Assembly (NCBI RefSeq): GCF_937616625.2
Contig: NC_065571.1
Coordinates: 14,944,501-15,008,500, forward strand
Direction of reading: 5' to 3'
DNA length: 64,000 nt
DNA from: Mercurialis annua
Taxonomy: Eukaryota > Streptophyta > Magnoliopsida > Malpighiales > Euphorbiaceae
Of the stretch, positions 1 to 11,279 are shown piece by piece. The stretch's first letter is position 1, and the number at the start of each line of letters is the position of its first letter. The translations under genes and the position numbers were made by a program. The notes below the pieces were generated by a model that did no database searches, was not told where the DNA came from, and saw nothing but the letters and a program-made list of their open reading frames with translations.

Positions 1-770
1 ATAAACTCGGGTCCTAAACCCTTGATAAAACTCGCATTCGCCCTTGCTGGATCAGCCATCAAATCAGGTGCAAATCTTCCCAACCTAGTGAACTCCGTCA
101 CATATTCTTGCACTGACCTATTTCCTCTTCTCAAATTCAGCAATTGATCACGATAACTCTCGGTCACAGAAAATGGCAGATAAAATTCTCTGTACCGATT
201 AACAAACTCTGCCCAGGTCATTTGATTCATCGTAGGTTGAATTATACGTCGAAACCAATCTTTTGCTGGTCCTTTCATTGACATTTCAACTAACAAGATT
301 GACTGTCTCTCGTCAGCCTGCAAACGTCTAGCATTACGCTCAACTTCCTCAAGAAAATCCAATGCATCGCCTGAACCATCAAATTCTGTTGGTTTGAGCC
401 GCATATAAGCCAAAACACTGTCTCTATCAACATTTGCACCAACACGCTGTTGTTGTTGCAATAGTTGCTCCCTATGCATAGCCTGATTCTCCACTTGGTT
501 AGCCTGCATAGCTGCAACTCCAGCTAAGAACTGATTAAAGTCGAAGCCTGGCGCGTTAGGTTGTTGTGGTATCCCAGGAGCCTGAACTGGTTCCTGTTCC
601 TCCACAGCTTGACCTCTAGCTCTACCTCTAGGTCTACCACGCCCACGGCCTCTACCTGCTACGTTGGCCGGTTCATGTTGCCCTATATGCACAGACGACT
701 CATCATGAGCCTCTTCAGGTGCATCTCGTATCATCGCAGCTCGACCACGAGTTTGCCTTTGGTCAGCCAT
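1..770 (-). CDS. gag: Ty3/gypsy Gag, N-terminal part, runs off the left edge
   Basis: The frame is open from an ATG at 770 to the window edge, 256 codons without a stop. The start lies shortly downstream (in the minus sense) of a tRNA-Met primer site and a 5' LTR, as expected for gag. The N-terminus has an Arg/Gly-rich stretch (GRGRGRPRGRARG) and a Gln-rich run (QLLQQQQ). From about residue 120 it matches the retrotransposon Gag domain: FLEEVERNARRL, MKGPAKDWFRR, WAEFVNRYREFYLP and SVQEYVTEFTRLGRF. Gag forms the virus-like particle. Because it is open throughout, this copy may be young. The LTR and Gag style suggest a chromovirus (Tekay/Del-like), which is an inference. The zinc knuckle and pol would lie beyond the left edge. 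Confidence 0.9.
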   Translation of the reverse strand, partial: MADQRQTRGRAAMIRDAPEEAHDESSVHIGQHEPANVAGRGRGRGRPRGRARGQAVEEQEPVQAPGIPQQPNAPGFDFNQFLAGVAAMQANQVENQAMHREQLLQQQQRVGANVDRDSVLAYMRLKPTEFDGSGDALDFLEEVERNARRLQADERQSILLVEMSMKGPAKDWFRRIIQPTMNQMTWAEFVNRYREFYLPFSVTESYRDQLLNLRRGNRSVQEYVTEFTRLGRFAPDLMADPARANASFIKGLGPEF

Positions 771-1060
771 CCTAACCAAATCAAACCACACTGCAATCAA
801 ATGAAGAACAACAAATACAAATCCAACATGAACGCATATAACCATCTCAATGGTCACACCTCACGTGCTCATGCGTATCACAATATATAACTTATATCCA
901 ACACATTCTAAATTCACAACCTAAGGAAAAGCTGAATATTTCACAATTAAATGATGACATATCAAGGACATGACTCAAATCCTATTGCTGCAGTAGTTCC
1001 TTAGACTCTACTATTCGAGTATCGGCAATGTTACTGTAGACATTCCAGTTCTACAACATT

Positions 1061-1072
1061 GCTCTGATACCA
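1061..1072 (-). promoter_or_regulatory. Primer-binding site, tRNA-iMet type
   Basis: On the minus strand this reads TGGTATCAGAGC, complementary to the 3' end of plant initiator tRNA-Met. It lies 4 bp inside the LTR end at 1077 and marks that LTR as the 5' LTR of the element whose gag starts at 770. Confidence 0.9.
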
Positions 1073-1076
1073 ACTT

Positions 1077-3641
1077 TGTCACGACCCGATTTCCGCTTAG
1101 AAACTCGTGTCGAGACCGGCGCTAGGGAATGGGAATGGTTGTTCCGAAACCCGTAGCAAGCCTAGGAAAAACAGTAAAAACTTTTCGCGTTTTGAAAACA
1201 TAAAAGGTCTCAATTTCTTTTCGCAAGTATTTGAAAACCTTCAATTAAACGTGTAATCAAAACCATGCAATCGCATTTTTGGACTCAGGGTAATACATGT
1301 ATACTGCACACACCTTGACACAACCCTGCCCAAAAACAATGCCAGCGGTGCAAACCAGTTATCATGTCAAGTAACTGGTTTAAGCATGCCACTTAATTAA
1401 TCACAAAGCTTTTATTAAAACCAGGTTTCTTATAAACAACTGGCAAAAGCCCTTTTTATAAAAACATGCTTTTGTCCCAAAATGATACTCACAGTAGTTT
1501 CATATCAGAGTTTAAGCAATTACAATTGAACTACTGTTCGGAGCTAGAACTACTCTGCAGCTCTAGAGTGACCTTTATTTAGTTACAACTTCCAGAGAAA
1601 GAATTGGAAGTCTTGTCACGTCAAAATATCATTTGCCTGTGAAAAGGGAAATCAACGGGGGTCAAATATGAGTGAATTCACATAGTTACTCAAGCATATT
1701 AATAAAAGCAGAAATCGCATGTAAACCCACTTTGTGCAGCCAAATAACCGATCCAAATGAAACCCTAAGAGAAACCCCATTTGGTTAACTGTGATTAATG
1801 TCACAGTTCGTGCCCTCTTGTTTAACACAGGATGAAATGTGAACTCATGTTATCACAATCATCTTATCTCTGTGTAAGGTTTGCTGGGCCGTAAATCAAA
1901 TTACTGGCTCCCCAGGATAACCTGTTAGGTCTTGGCCGCTTTGCAAGCATCTGGCCAAAGAACCCAACTAATATGCAATGCAATGTTTTATTAATACCGG
2001 TGATCACACAGTTCTATTGTTGCCCAATAGATAGCACGTTCCAGTGGATCTATATATTGGTTTCAAATTGACTCTATGCAATGCAATTTCAAACACATTT
2101 TTAGTTATAAATGTTTTGGCATCAATATTCAAAAGTAAATATGCGAACTCACAAAACCGTTATCCACAAAACAGTTCTCGTTCACCCTCTACTCTCCTGG
2201 TCCGGTAGCTTGCTTGCTCGTCGGATCTAGTTAGAAAAATATTATTAAACACAATTGAAACAAGAATTCTAACTCTAAAGAGTAGACTCTCTATTGACAT
2301 TACTAAACATATAGCATATCTAGTCTATACTCATTTTTAATCTCAACTCATAGTCCTCTAGCTATTAATCATTTTGATTAATAGAGGACCTAATTAAAAC
2401 ATTTCTAAGTATTAATTAATCGAACTTCCTTAAACGTCCAAGTTCTTTTTAGTCCTTATTGAACGTACCGTTCAAAATTGTTCAAAACTCGTTGGTTCGG
2501 AACCCGACGTGCGAAAGCACGTCGGAAACACGCGCTGGCGCGAGGCCCTGTGCGCCCGCACAGGACACTGTGCGCCCGCACAGTGTCCCTGTGCGTCCGC
2601 ACAGGTGACTGTGCGGTCGCACAGTCTCATAGAGACTGTGCGCTCGCACAGTCGGGCTGTGCGTGCGCACAGCCTAGCTGTGCGTCCGCACAGTCACTGT
2701 GCGACGCACAGTGGCTGTGCCGCACAGCCACGGGAACTCCGTTCCCGGGCCGATTTCCGTCGAGCTAAACCCATTTTTCCGATCCTAAACACATATACAA
2801 ATGCCAATCTATCCATTTTCACTATCGGAACGTAAAATCATTACGTATACGTTCGATTCGATACGGTAACCGTTATATATTCGAATATAATCCATTTTCT
2901 ATATATCCAAATTCAAAATAACGGTTATAACTTCGATTATTAATGGATTACCGAAGAAATTTGAGTTAGAAACGAGAAATTGGATCGAAACCGTCGAACC
3001 TACCGTCGCGTGCCGTCGTCGCCGTTCTCTGTATTTCAAAAACCTAAGGTTTTTGATTTCTGCTGCTATAAACATTTCATTTGAAATGTTTATATATAGT
3101 TTGGTTAAATTCCAAACTAGCCCCTAGCTATTCACGCGTTACTTTAACCCAAATTCTTAAATACTCGTCCGTAACTAAAACGGACAACGAACTCCAAATT
3201 TTATGAAATTTTAACCACGAATTCCATAATTCGTAATTAAAATAAAAACATAATTTTTATTCTCACGGGACTTATATTTTATCTTTAATAATTCATTAAA
3301 GATTTATTAGGGCTATATTAGACCCACTTAATAAAATTTCTATCTCCAAATTCTATAAAATTTTAGGGGTAACTTTCTAAAAATATTTTGTGAATATTGA
3401 CTCCAAAAATATTCACACGGGACTTATAAATTACCCTATTTTAATTTATAAGCATTTCTTAATTCCCGTTAGTTAAAATATAAATATCAATTTTTTTTAT
3501 ATTTTAACTTCTATAACTATTTTATATTTCCGGAGATACTATAAATTAAATTTATCCTTAAATTTAATTTACGTTCTCCCGGTCCTATAAATTATTCCTT
3601 ACGTGGAATAATTTAATCCTTTAATTTTACGGGGTATTACA
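1077..3641 (-). repeat. 5' LTR of Ty3/gypsy element (2565 bp)
   Basis: In the minus sense the LTR starts TGTAATACCCCG at 3641 and ends CGTGACA at 1077, followed by 4 bp and the tRNA-Met primer site. Termini are TG...CA. The end at 1077 resembles the LTR at 26772 (shared TGTCACGACCC and CCGGCGCTAGGGAA blocks), so both belong to related families. A cluster of palindromes lies at 2509-2745. The 3' LTR is outside the window, so the target duplication cannot be checked. Confidence 0.85.
2509..2745. repeat. Palindromic-word array inside the LTR
   Basis: Nine near-adjacent dyads of the form CTGTGCGNNCGCACAG occupy 2548-2727; the last two are shortened. Several have flanks that are themselves complementary, for example GACA..TGTC around the second. 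Two other dyads precede the array: CCGACGTGC/GCACGTCGG around GAAA at about 2509-2533, and CGCGC/GCGCG. One follows: GGGAAC/GTTCCC. The array is GC-rich in AT-rich surroundings. It is not a CRISPR because there are no unique spacers of uniform length. Confidence 0.9.
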
Positions 3642-4738
3642 GGAACACTTCCGTTCATGGACAAAAATACCCTCTACATATTTTATCCAAGCTGATATTT
3701 CTAATTGTGGCATATAAGAATATTTGTGTTTAACAAATAGAAAGCTGACATTCCTAATCCATAAAGAAAACATATTAAAAATAATTACCGCAGTAGCTAC
3801 CATTATGTATTAAATTTTTAATCCTAAAAGGAATTTTGCAACAACTATCATTATGTGTTAAATTTCTAATCCTAATAGGAATTGCACAGATATATATATA
3901 GAATTTCATTAATATTAAATAATTATATTATAATATTTGTGTTAAAGTTTTGATATTTTTTATATTTATTAGTTATTTACTATGAAAAATAATATAAATT
4001 TGTTTCAATCATATTATCATTTTTTAATAACAACAATATCAAAAATTAAATCTATTGCTCAATTCTAACTTTTAATATTTCCAATAAAAGAAATTATAAT
4101 TTTATAAAATAATTCAACAAAACAAATAAAAATATACAAGTCTAATAAAATTTAAATAATAATATATTATTAAAAAAATATACAATTATAATATTAAATA
4201 ACAGGTCATATAGATATTGTTAACGTGCGTAGCACGTGGCCAAAAAAATTAGTTTGGTAAAAAATGTATTCTATTGAAAAGTATTGTTTCGTACTTCAAT
4301 AAAATTGAAGGAAGCTCTGTTTTTTATTTTATAAAAAAAAAAGTATATTATTTTCAAATTAATATCTTTAATGGATTTATAGAGTATCAATATTATTCAT
4401 ATAATTTGTTTTATTAAAAAAACATACACACCCACACACGGCTAATAATCTGCCATGGCCCCTGACTTTAGGGGTACCTTACGCTAAACCCCCTGATCTA
4501 AAAAAACCTGCCATAAACCCCCTAAACTTTACCTAATAATCAGCTAAACCCCTTTTCGCATAAATTGACCAAAATACCCTTCAAATCTATAAATAAATAC
4601 AAACAAAGCAGACAACTTCAATCTAACCACACTTAAAACCGATCCAATCAAATCAAACAAATCTAATCAAACCTAAATTTATTTAAAGATTAAATAAATA
4701 ATTATTTTTAATTAAATAAAAAAATATGCATCAATCAC
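3642..4738. other. AT-rich intergenic, no gene seen
   Basis: Strongly AT-rich sequence flanking the LTR. No convincing reading frame is present. It holds a Helitron-like end near 4223-4252. A stretch at 4440-4575 with repeated CCCCCTAAAC/CTAAACCCC-type words resembles a TIR-element end, but no partner was found. Confidence 0.5.
4223..4252 (+). mobile_element. Helitron-like 3' terminus
   Basis: A hairpin ACGTGC-GTA-GCACGT at 4223-4237 is followed 11 bp later by TTAG then T, close to the Helitron rule of a short GC hairpin before CTRR-T. A near-identical hairpin on the other strand lies at 37639-37653. The 5' TC end was not identified. Confidence 0.4.
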
Positions 4739-5518
4739 GTTTTTAAGGAATGTGAATGGGTCAGAGGTGTTTGGTTTGCTTGCAATCTTGGTCTCGACAC
4801 GAATCACTATCCGAATGTAGACTTCATTAATTGGGCAAAACTCCACTGGAAGAATTTAGAAAAGGAGGACTTGGAACTGTTCTGGGTTGTTTGTTGGGGC
4901 ATCTGGTATAGTCGTAATCAGCTATGCTTCAGTAACATTGACGTTCCCTACCCACCGCTTCTTAAGCTTATCACCAAAATCCTGGGGGACTTCAGATCTG
5001 TTCACTCAGACAAGAGTGTGGACAACTCTAACACTAAAGTTAATAGAGAAGACCAGAGAACAATTTTGTCAAAATGAATTCTGATGCAGGTCTCGCAGAG
5101 AATGGTAGCTGGGGTATCGGCATCGTTGGTAGAAATGACAAAGGAGATACCATGGTTGTTGGCATCGCTAGGACTAGATATCGTCTTAGCTGAAGCTGAA
5201 GCTCTTTACTGGGGATTGGAAATTGCGCAAACTTGTTCATTCAGGAAGATCGAAGTTGAAAGTGACAACGCTCAGCTCATATCCGCCCTGCAAGGAAATG
5301 TGGAATACCTCACTGACATAGGACCAATTTTGGACGACATCAGAGCCTTATCTACATAATTCACTCAAGTCAATTGGCACTAGACTCCTAGAAAAGCCAA
5401 TAAGCTGGCCCACGCAATCGCAGCTGATGCTCTTCCTGAAGAAGCTCAAGTCTGGATTGAAGACCTTCCTCCCCAATGGAAGAAGATTTGGGAAGAAGAC
5501 AATCAAAAAGGCAGTTAA
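4739..5518 (+). pseudogene. LINE 3' fragment with RNase H-like domain
   Basis: Conceptual translation gives the tail of a plant non-LTR element. A WVRGVWFACNLG segment and FWVVCWGIWYSRNQ (about 4877-4918) are typical of the region after reverse transcriptase. An RNase H-like domain follows: NSDAGLAENGSWGIGIVGR, AEAEALYWGLEIA, VESDNAQLI and TPRKANKLAHAIA. The acidic residues D, E and D are all visible. The frame shifts near 5077 and 5190, and stop codons fall before and within the last motif, so it is dead. It ends at a TAA near 5518, followed by T-rich sequence. The reverse transcriptase is absent, consistent with 5' truncation. Confidence 0.78.
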
Positions 5519-5618
5519 TTAGTTTGCTTTTTTCTGTTTTTTTGTTTTTTGCTTTCTTGTTTAGCAAGATTCTGTTATTCCTAAAAACAAGTTGAGAAAA
5601 CAACTAAAATTACACTAA

Positions 5619-7440
5619 TATTGTTCATATGCCAAAAAATAAATTTATTATATCATTGTACAAAAAAGATAATTACACATAGTTGGAATACACGTTGTAG
5701 TTGGCTTTCCAATCTGTCAAGAGAAAATGAATTTATCTAACTATAATTACAACTCATTTTATAATATCATAATTACTAAGGAATTATTTTCCAAATATCT
5801 GTTTTTGACAAAATATTTACATAATTTTGGCCGATCTTTCTCTTATTTCCTAGACTACACATTTCTCTAACTTATTTACTAAAATATCTACTATATAAAA
5901 AAATATTATCTCATTTTAAGTTAAACTTTTAAATAACCACTGTTTTTTCTCTCTCTTCTTTCTCTTTTCTCTCAAAGTTCTCTCTTTTCTTCTTCTTCTT
6001 TTTTTTCTTCTTTTTCATTTGATTTTCAGTTTGTCTCCTCCGGTTATTTTACTGTTCGTCTTTTCCGTTCATTTTTCTGGTCGCGCTTCCGTTCGTGTAC
6101 TTCCGATGGATTTCTCGTCGTTTCCGGTCGTTTTTCCATTCGTCTTTTCCGTTCACGCCAGTCCGTTCGTCTCTTTCGTTCGTGCTATGAATTTCTCGAC
6201 TCGTTTTTAGATTTGTGTAATTTTTTAGATTTTTGTAATTATTTAAATATTTTTTAAATAAATTATGGTAAATCTATAATTTTTTGTTTATAAAATTGTT
6301 CTATTATTCATATAATTATTTATTTTGTCTTCTCTTATTTATAAATTTGTTTATTGCTACTGTTTTGGTAAAGAACAATTTGATTTATGGTGCATTTGTA
6401 GTAATTTTATAATATATTTACGTTTAGTGTATTTTTGGTGTATTTCTGCCGCTTTTTAGTATATCTATGGTGCATTTACAGTGTTTATGGTGTATTTGCA
6501 GTGTTTCATGGTGTAGACCACAAAAAACACTACAAAATGCCATAAATACACTAAAAATACAATGTATATACACTATAAAAACACTATATATACACTATTG
6601 TTACACTATAAAAAATAAAAAAAATCTAGAAAACAATCTATAAAAAATAAAAATTAACACTATATATACACTGATCTTACACTATAAAAACACTATATAT
6701 ACACTATTGTTACACTATAAAAAACAAATTCCAGGAAAAAAATCTATAAAAGAATTATTTAAAAATATCGGTTAGTTCGGTCGACCGAACCGAAAAATCA
6801 AAATTGGAAATCGAAAAAGGTATTTGTGAAATAAAAAAAAAGTATTTTTTGTAAATAAAAAAAATCAGAAAAAGTCAAAACTTGAAAGGTAATGTTGTAA
6901 ATAAGTTGGCGAATAGTGTATTTCAGGAAATTACCACAATTATCAATCTTATTTGTTTGCTCCATTATTTTTTTAATTATTGCTAAATATATTTATGCCT
7001 AATTTAGAATTGATGTGACATGATGTCGTATATATCAAGTAGAATAAATTTAAAATTTTAGACATATAATATTGTGTATTGTCAACTCCAAACGAGCTAT
7101 GAAAATATTTGGCAAAAATGACAAAAATAATAGATCAAACTAACAATATTTTAAAATAAAAATAAATTTGATAAATGACTGATAATTGTAGATAAATAAA
7201 TCTATTTTATCATCTCTCGATGCAAGAATTTTCTCACAGTTATTAAATTATAAACCTTTTACACTTCAATTATTATTATTCTGTTTTTTATATTTTGATA
7301 GCTCAAATTCTATTTTCTCAAAGCGGAAAATCATCACTACACAATTTCAACCAATAATTACTCAAATAGCAATATTGGATACCACATAATTTTCCGTCGA
7401 CTACATAAGAGATATTAATTCGCCTGAATTCATAGAATAA
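5619..7440. other. AT-rich region with a CT tract and tandem motifs, no gene
   Basis: A pyrimidine-rich tract at 5945-6030 precedes a 63-codon frame (6019-6210) rich in repeated TTCCGTTCGT words, not convincing as a protein. From 6380 to 6725 short motifs recur in both orientations (GGTGTATTT/AAATACACC-like, then ACACTATATATACACT and TTGTTACACTATAAAAA twice). These look like subterminal repeats of a small transposon whose ends I could not fix. Confidence 0.4.
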
Positions 7441-7997
7441 CTTCATAGTCTCATACAATGAAAAGGATGAAGATTACTAGCATCATTATGATGCTCATAT
7501 ACATATACTTGGGCTCAGGGGCATAATCAGGCTATTAGTCTGAAGGGGCATTCGCCCTTGCAATTTTTTTTTTAAATAAAAACCCCTTTAAACTTTTTTT
7601 TTTTATAAAAAAAGTATAATGATTTTTATATATTTCACCTCTTTAAAAAAATTATATAATTTCGTCCTCCATTTTACAAAAGCTAATTCCGCCACTGCTT
7701 GGGCTCTGGTACATGCTTTATAGCAAAAAAAAATACCTCTTATAAATGTCTGAATATTGCCGTGCAGTACTCAAATCGGTAGCACCATTAGATTTGGCAC
7801 TAACAAAAATTAATTTCTCCAAGTTAATTGCATTCTCTAGAAAAATCTGCGCAAACTTCAGTTCATGTTATTGAAATCTGAAGTTTGATAGCTTAACAAA
7901 TTTAAGGTTTGGAAAGCCTCCTAGATTGTATTCCTCCACAATTTTTCGGTGATAGTCTTGCGGTTATTGTGGACGATCTCAAAGAATTTTCATCCAG
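7441..7997 (-). pseudogene. F-box/FBD gene, last-exon pseudogene
   Basis: The minus strand matches the FBD exon seen more completely at 17705-18061: the AATTAATTTCTCCAAGTTAA block, the SLKFVKLS-like region and the same acceptor context at 7998 (the intron reads ...ATGTAG before CTGGATG). FBD domains form the C-terminus of plant F-box/LRR proteins, whose substrates are mostly unknown. A 182-bp hAT MITE splits the exon at 7516-7697, and frameshifts are present. Confidence 0.6.
7516..7697. mobile_element. hAT-type MITE (182 bp)
   Basis: Ends are CAGGGGCATAATC and, in reverse complement, CAGTGGCGGAATTAGC. The flanking 8-bp duplication CTTGGGCT is exact at 7508-7515 and 7698-7705. It has no coding capacity. 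It sits inside the FBD pseudoexon, where other copies of that exon lack it. Confidence 0.85.
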
Positions 7998-8272
7998 CTA
8001 CATAAATTAACAATTATGAAATTAGGTTTATCTAATCAAATCGAGAACCGGGTATCCGACCCTGAATTATCTCGAACTCGAATGTGTTATAAAAACTCTC
8101 ACTACAAAAGAACTTTTTATTCGAAATTAAATAACTAACTCTCAATCATTTTAATCAAATAAAATTAATATTCTCTATTTTTAAGTATTTTAATAGCTTA
8201 CTCTCTATGTTTATGTTAAATACAGAATTGGGTAAACCTTGCCCTGAACTTATTCATAATGTACACACATTT

Positions 8273-9382
8273 GAAAAGTTTTTAGACCTAATCACTCAAA
8301 AATTCCTGACCTTTAGACCTTTTTTCAATTCCATCCTAGTGTTGAAAAGTTATCAATTTTCCCCACTTTTAAATTTTTCATTTTCAATTGTACCCTGAGG
8401 CATCAAATTGACATCTTTTCACTTGGATAACATTTAAAACAAGTTATTCATATTTAAGATATATTCTAATAGACACTAATGTTATAAATTGTATAAAAAA
8501 ACCTCTTCTTCCTCACAAAAATCTCTATTTATTCTTAATTAATTTAATTTAAATAAATTTAATATATAAACAATTAATCTTTTAAATAAAAAAATCACCA
8601 AACTCATCCCGACATTAAAACGCCTCCGACAGCCCTGAAACCGATTTGAAATCGATTCAAAATCGATTACTTAAATCTAATAAATTTAATATATACATAT
8701 AAATAATTTTTTTAAATGAAAAAATCGTCAAACTCATCCCGACATGTAAACACCTCCGACAAACCTAAAATATCGGTTTTGAAATCGGTTCGTTTTCCCC
8801 ATGGGGAAGACGAACCAGATCTGGTTCTTCCAGATCTGGACAAACCAAATCTGGTCCATGGAGGACGAGCAGATCTGCTCGTCCTCCATTAAAGGAGGAC
8901 GAAGCTTGCTCGCCCTCCTTCAATGGAGGACGAGCAACTCTGCTCGTCCTCCATGGAAGGAGGACGAAAGCTTACTCGCCCTCCTTCCATGGTGGACAAG
9001 CAATTTTCTGGCGGGTCCGATTGTGGCCGGTAGCGAGTCGGATTCGGAGTCGGAAGTTGACTTATGGGTATTTTAATTTATTTATAAAATTAACTATGAA
9101 TTGAAATTAATTTTAATTTAAATATGGTTTTTTGTTAATTTTTAAAGATGAAGGATTTTTTTGTACTTTTTTGAATAGAAAAGAATATAATTGTCCTTAA
9201 ATTTAGTTATTTAGATGATTTCATCCTTGAAGTAAACAAATTGTCAAAAATTACCAAATTGGGGTACAATTGAAAACGGAAAATTCAAAATTGGATAAAA
9301 TTGACAACTTTTCAACGTCGGGGTGAAATTGAAAAAAAAGTCTGAAGATCGGGGGTTTTTGAGTGATTAGATCAAGTGTTTA
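8273..9382. mobile_element. Non-autonomous MULE-like element (1.1 kb)
   Basis: Long imperfect terminal inverted repeats: CTAATCACTCAAAAA, then TTTTTTTCAATT, GTTGAAAAGTT and TTTTCAATTGTACCC, occur on the left and inverted on the right, over about 130 bp. A 10-bp direct duplication ACACACATTT flanks the element at 8263-8272 and 9383-9392, within the 9-11 bp expected for Mutator-like elements. No transposase is visible. The middle (8800-9002) carries a palindromic-word cassette and a 91-codon frame that is probably fortuitous. Confidence 0.8.
8800..9002. repeat. Palindromic-word cassette inside the MULE
   Basis: Dyads include GAACCAGATCTGGTTC, a 26-bp perfect dyad centred on GCAGATCTGC with GAGGACGA arms, and two weaker dyads centred on AAGCTT with GGAGG/CCTCC arms. 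The core GAGGACGA..TCGTCCTC is reused at least four times. BglII-like AGATCT and HindIII-like AAGCTT centres recur. Confidence 0.8.
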
Positions 9383-9392
9383 ACACACATTT

Positions 9393-9729
9393 AAATACAA
9401 TTTAAAAAATCGAAACACATTATAGAAGAAATAAAAGTTCAGACATTTAGAAAAATTTAGACATTCTTTATATATTTTTTCCTAAAAAATAAAGTATAAA
9501 TATTTGGTACAGCATATGAAAGGCCGACCTTAAATGAAATGAGACTCTAGACGATTTTTTAAGCTTTTTATAAAAATACCTATTTTCGTCAAAGTATTTA
9601 CAAAATAAGAGACAATCATTTTATATTTTTCATAAATATATACTTCTAATAGATTTTCGGTAGATTGCTGATAAATTTTTGGTAAGTTAAAGAAAATATT
9701 TTAAACAAACAGAGTGTGATTTCATGTTT
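9393..9729. other. AT-rich gap, no gene
   Basis: Nothing coding or structured recognised beyond A/T runs. Confidence 0.4.
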
Positions 9730-9740
9730 TTTTTATTAAA

Positions 9741-10023
9741 AGAAAAAGGTGCAAAAATGACCCTAATGTATAGCATGTGTTCCTTGTAAGTACCTCATGT
9801 ATTTCGGATTTAAAAAATGATTCTAACATCTTGAAAACGCGTCAAAAAATGACCATCCGTTGACATTTCCATTTGATACTACCCATGTTTTTATTTAACG
9901 TTGTCCATTGTTTGTGCTTTTTTGATATGTTTTTACAACGTTAAGGTCATTTTGAGATTCGAAATACATGATGAGCTTACAAGAGACGCGAGCTATACAT
10001 TAGAATCATTTTTACATATTTTC
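9741..10023. mobile_element. MULE-like foldback MITE (283 bp)
   Basis: Inverted ends of about 100 bp share TGTAAAAATGA-like, CTAATGTATAGC, CTTGTAAG and CATGTATTTCG blocks. An 11-bp direct duplication TTTTTATTAAA lies at 9730-9740 and 10024-10034. It has no coding capacity. Confidence 0.75.
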
Positions 10024-10034
10024 TTTTTATTAAA

Positions 10035-10740
10035 TAGACAAATAGAGAAAAATTAATTGGACCCATTACGATTAAAAAAATATTTTTAATATCAATTAAA
10101 AACTATACACTTATTGCTAAGAGGTTCAATTTATTTTTGAAATATAAATTACAACATCTATTACTAAGGAATTCATATAAAGTTTTTCGAAAAAGTAATG
10201 GATTTTAAACAAAAATATAGCATGATCTCATTCTTTTACATTGCAATAAAGACAATAACCAATTTAAGCACTTATATTTTTATTATAATTTAACTATGTT
10301 GTGTGACTGAACTCTAATCTTCGACATATGTAAATCCTACATTCAAACTAATCCCCACTCAAATCAGGTCGATTTTTTTGCGGAATGTTAGACTCTAGCA
10401 TCCAATTTTAATGGCTGCATATGAATGAGCAGGGATGAGCTCGGTTCGGTTCAATTAATAAAGTTTCTATTGAGCCATAAAATAGATAAAAGACGTTCCC
10501 ACACAACACGCCCTTAACTCCACAATAACATTCCAACAGACATATATATACAATTTAATAGAGCATATAGAGAACATGAATGAGTAGCAGATGACGCTAG
10601 CCTGTATAAATCACCATCATTTATAGATAACTTTATTCTTTCATTTTTTTCTCCTTTCTCGTACTATAACTGACTTGAGCGTGGGAGTGAACAGCCGGAA
10701 AATTCTTCGATCCTACATGTGTTTTCAATACTCATTCATT
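10035..10740. other. AT-rich gap, no gene
   Basis: No supported reading frame or element end was found. A short segment near 10625-10740 resembles the 3' flank of the FBD copies. Confidence 0.35.
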
Positions 10741-10981
10741 AATTTAGAGGCTGTATTTGATACAATGAAAAGAATGGAAATTACATGTATCATTATCATG
10801 ACCATGCACATGAATTTTGGCGCCGGTACTTACTTTCCTGCAAAGCAAATAGGGTTTATACATGTCTAAATATTCCCGTGCAGTAAATTTGGTAATACTA
10901 GACTTTGAAATAATCAAAATTAATTTCTCCAAATTAATTGCTCTCTCAAGAAAAACATCTGCGACCTTCAGTTCAAGTTCT
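10741..10981 (-). pseudogene. FBD pseudoexon, 3' part (split by Copia)
   Basis: The minus strand resembles the C-terminal FBD exon at 17705-18061, with the conserved block around AATTAATTTCTCCAAATTAA at 10919-10938. It stops abruptly at 10981, where the Copia LTR begins. The continuation of the same exon resumes at 16928. Stops and frameshifts make it non-functional. Confidence 0.6.
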
Positions 10982-11251
10982 TAACACAATGTGTGTTTTG
11001 GAAAATAATCTCACACCTTTATTGATTTAATGAATCAGTATATATACAAGAAATTGTGACTACTACATGCTTAACAGAATTGATAACTAACTCCTAACAA
11101 CTTTGCTTAATCAGCAAGAAAAAGAGTAACTAACTATCCAGCTCACTAACTAACATTCCAGCTCACCAATTACACATATAATATAATTTAACATGCATAA
11201 TGTATGTACAGGGAAGGAAAATACATAATTTAGATATTATATATTCTGTTA
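10982..11251 (-). repeat. Copia 3' LTR
   Basis: In the minus sense it begins TAACAGAATATA and ends CATTGTGTTA, so the termini are TAACA...TGTTA rather than TG...CA. A G-run lies immediately upstream in the element sense. Confidence 0.92.
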
Positions 11252-11264
11252 GCCCCCCCTCAAG
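11252..11264 (-). promoter_or_regulatory. Copia polypurine tract
   Basis: The minus strand reads TTGAGGGGGGGC directly before the 3' LTR, the expected plus-strand primer for reverse transcription. Confidence 0.8.
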
Positions 11265-11279
11265 ATGGCGTATACAAAC

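Noticed and set aside
1061..1072. tRNA gene fragment
   Set aside because: Only the 12-nt primer complement is present; no tRNA cloverleaf.
2548..2727. CRISPR-like direct repeats
   Set aside because: Units are adjacent palindromes without unique spacers, in a plant retrotransposon LTR.
2478..2835. Overlapping frames on both strands across the CTGTGCG array
   Set aside because: They are open only because the palindromic repeat lacks stops; the repetitive Ala/Gln/His translations have no domain and lie in an LTR.
8207..8398. 63-codon frame at the left edge of the MULE
   Set aside because: Overlaps the target duplication and TIR; no coding character.
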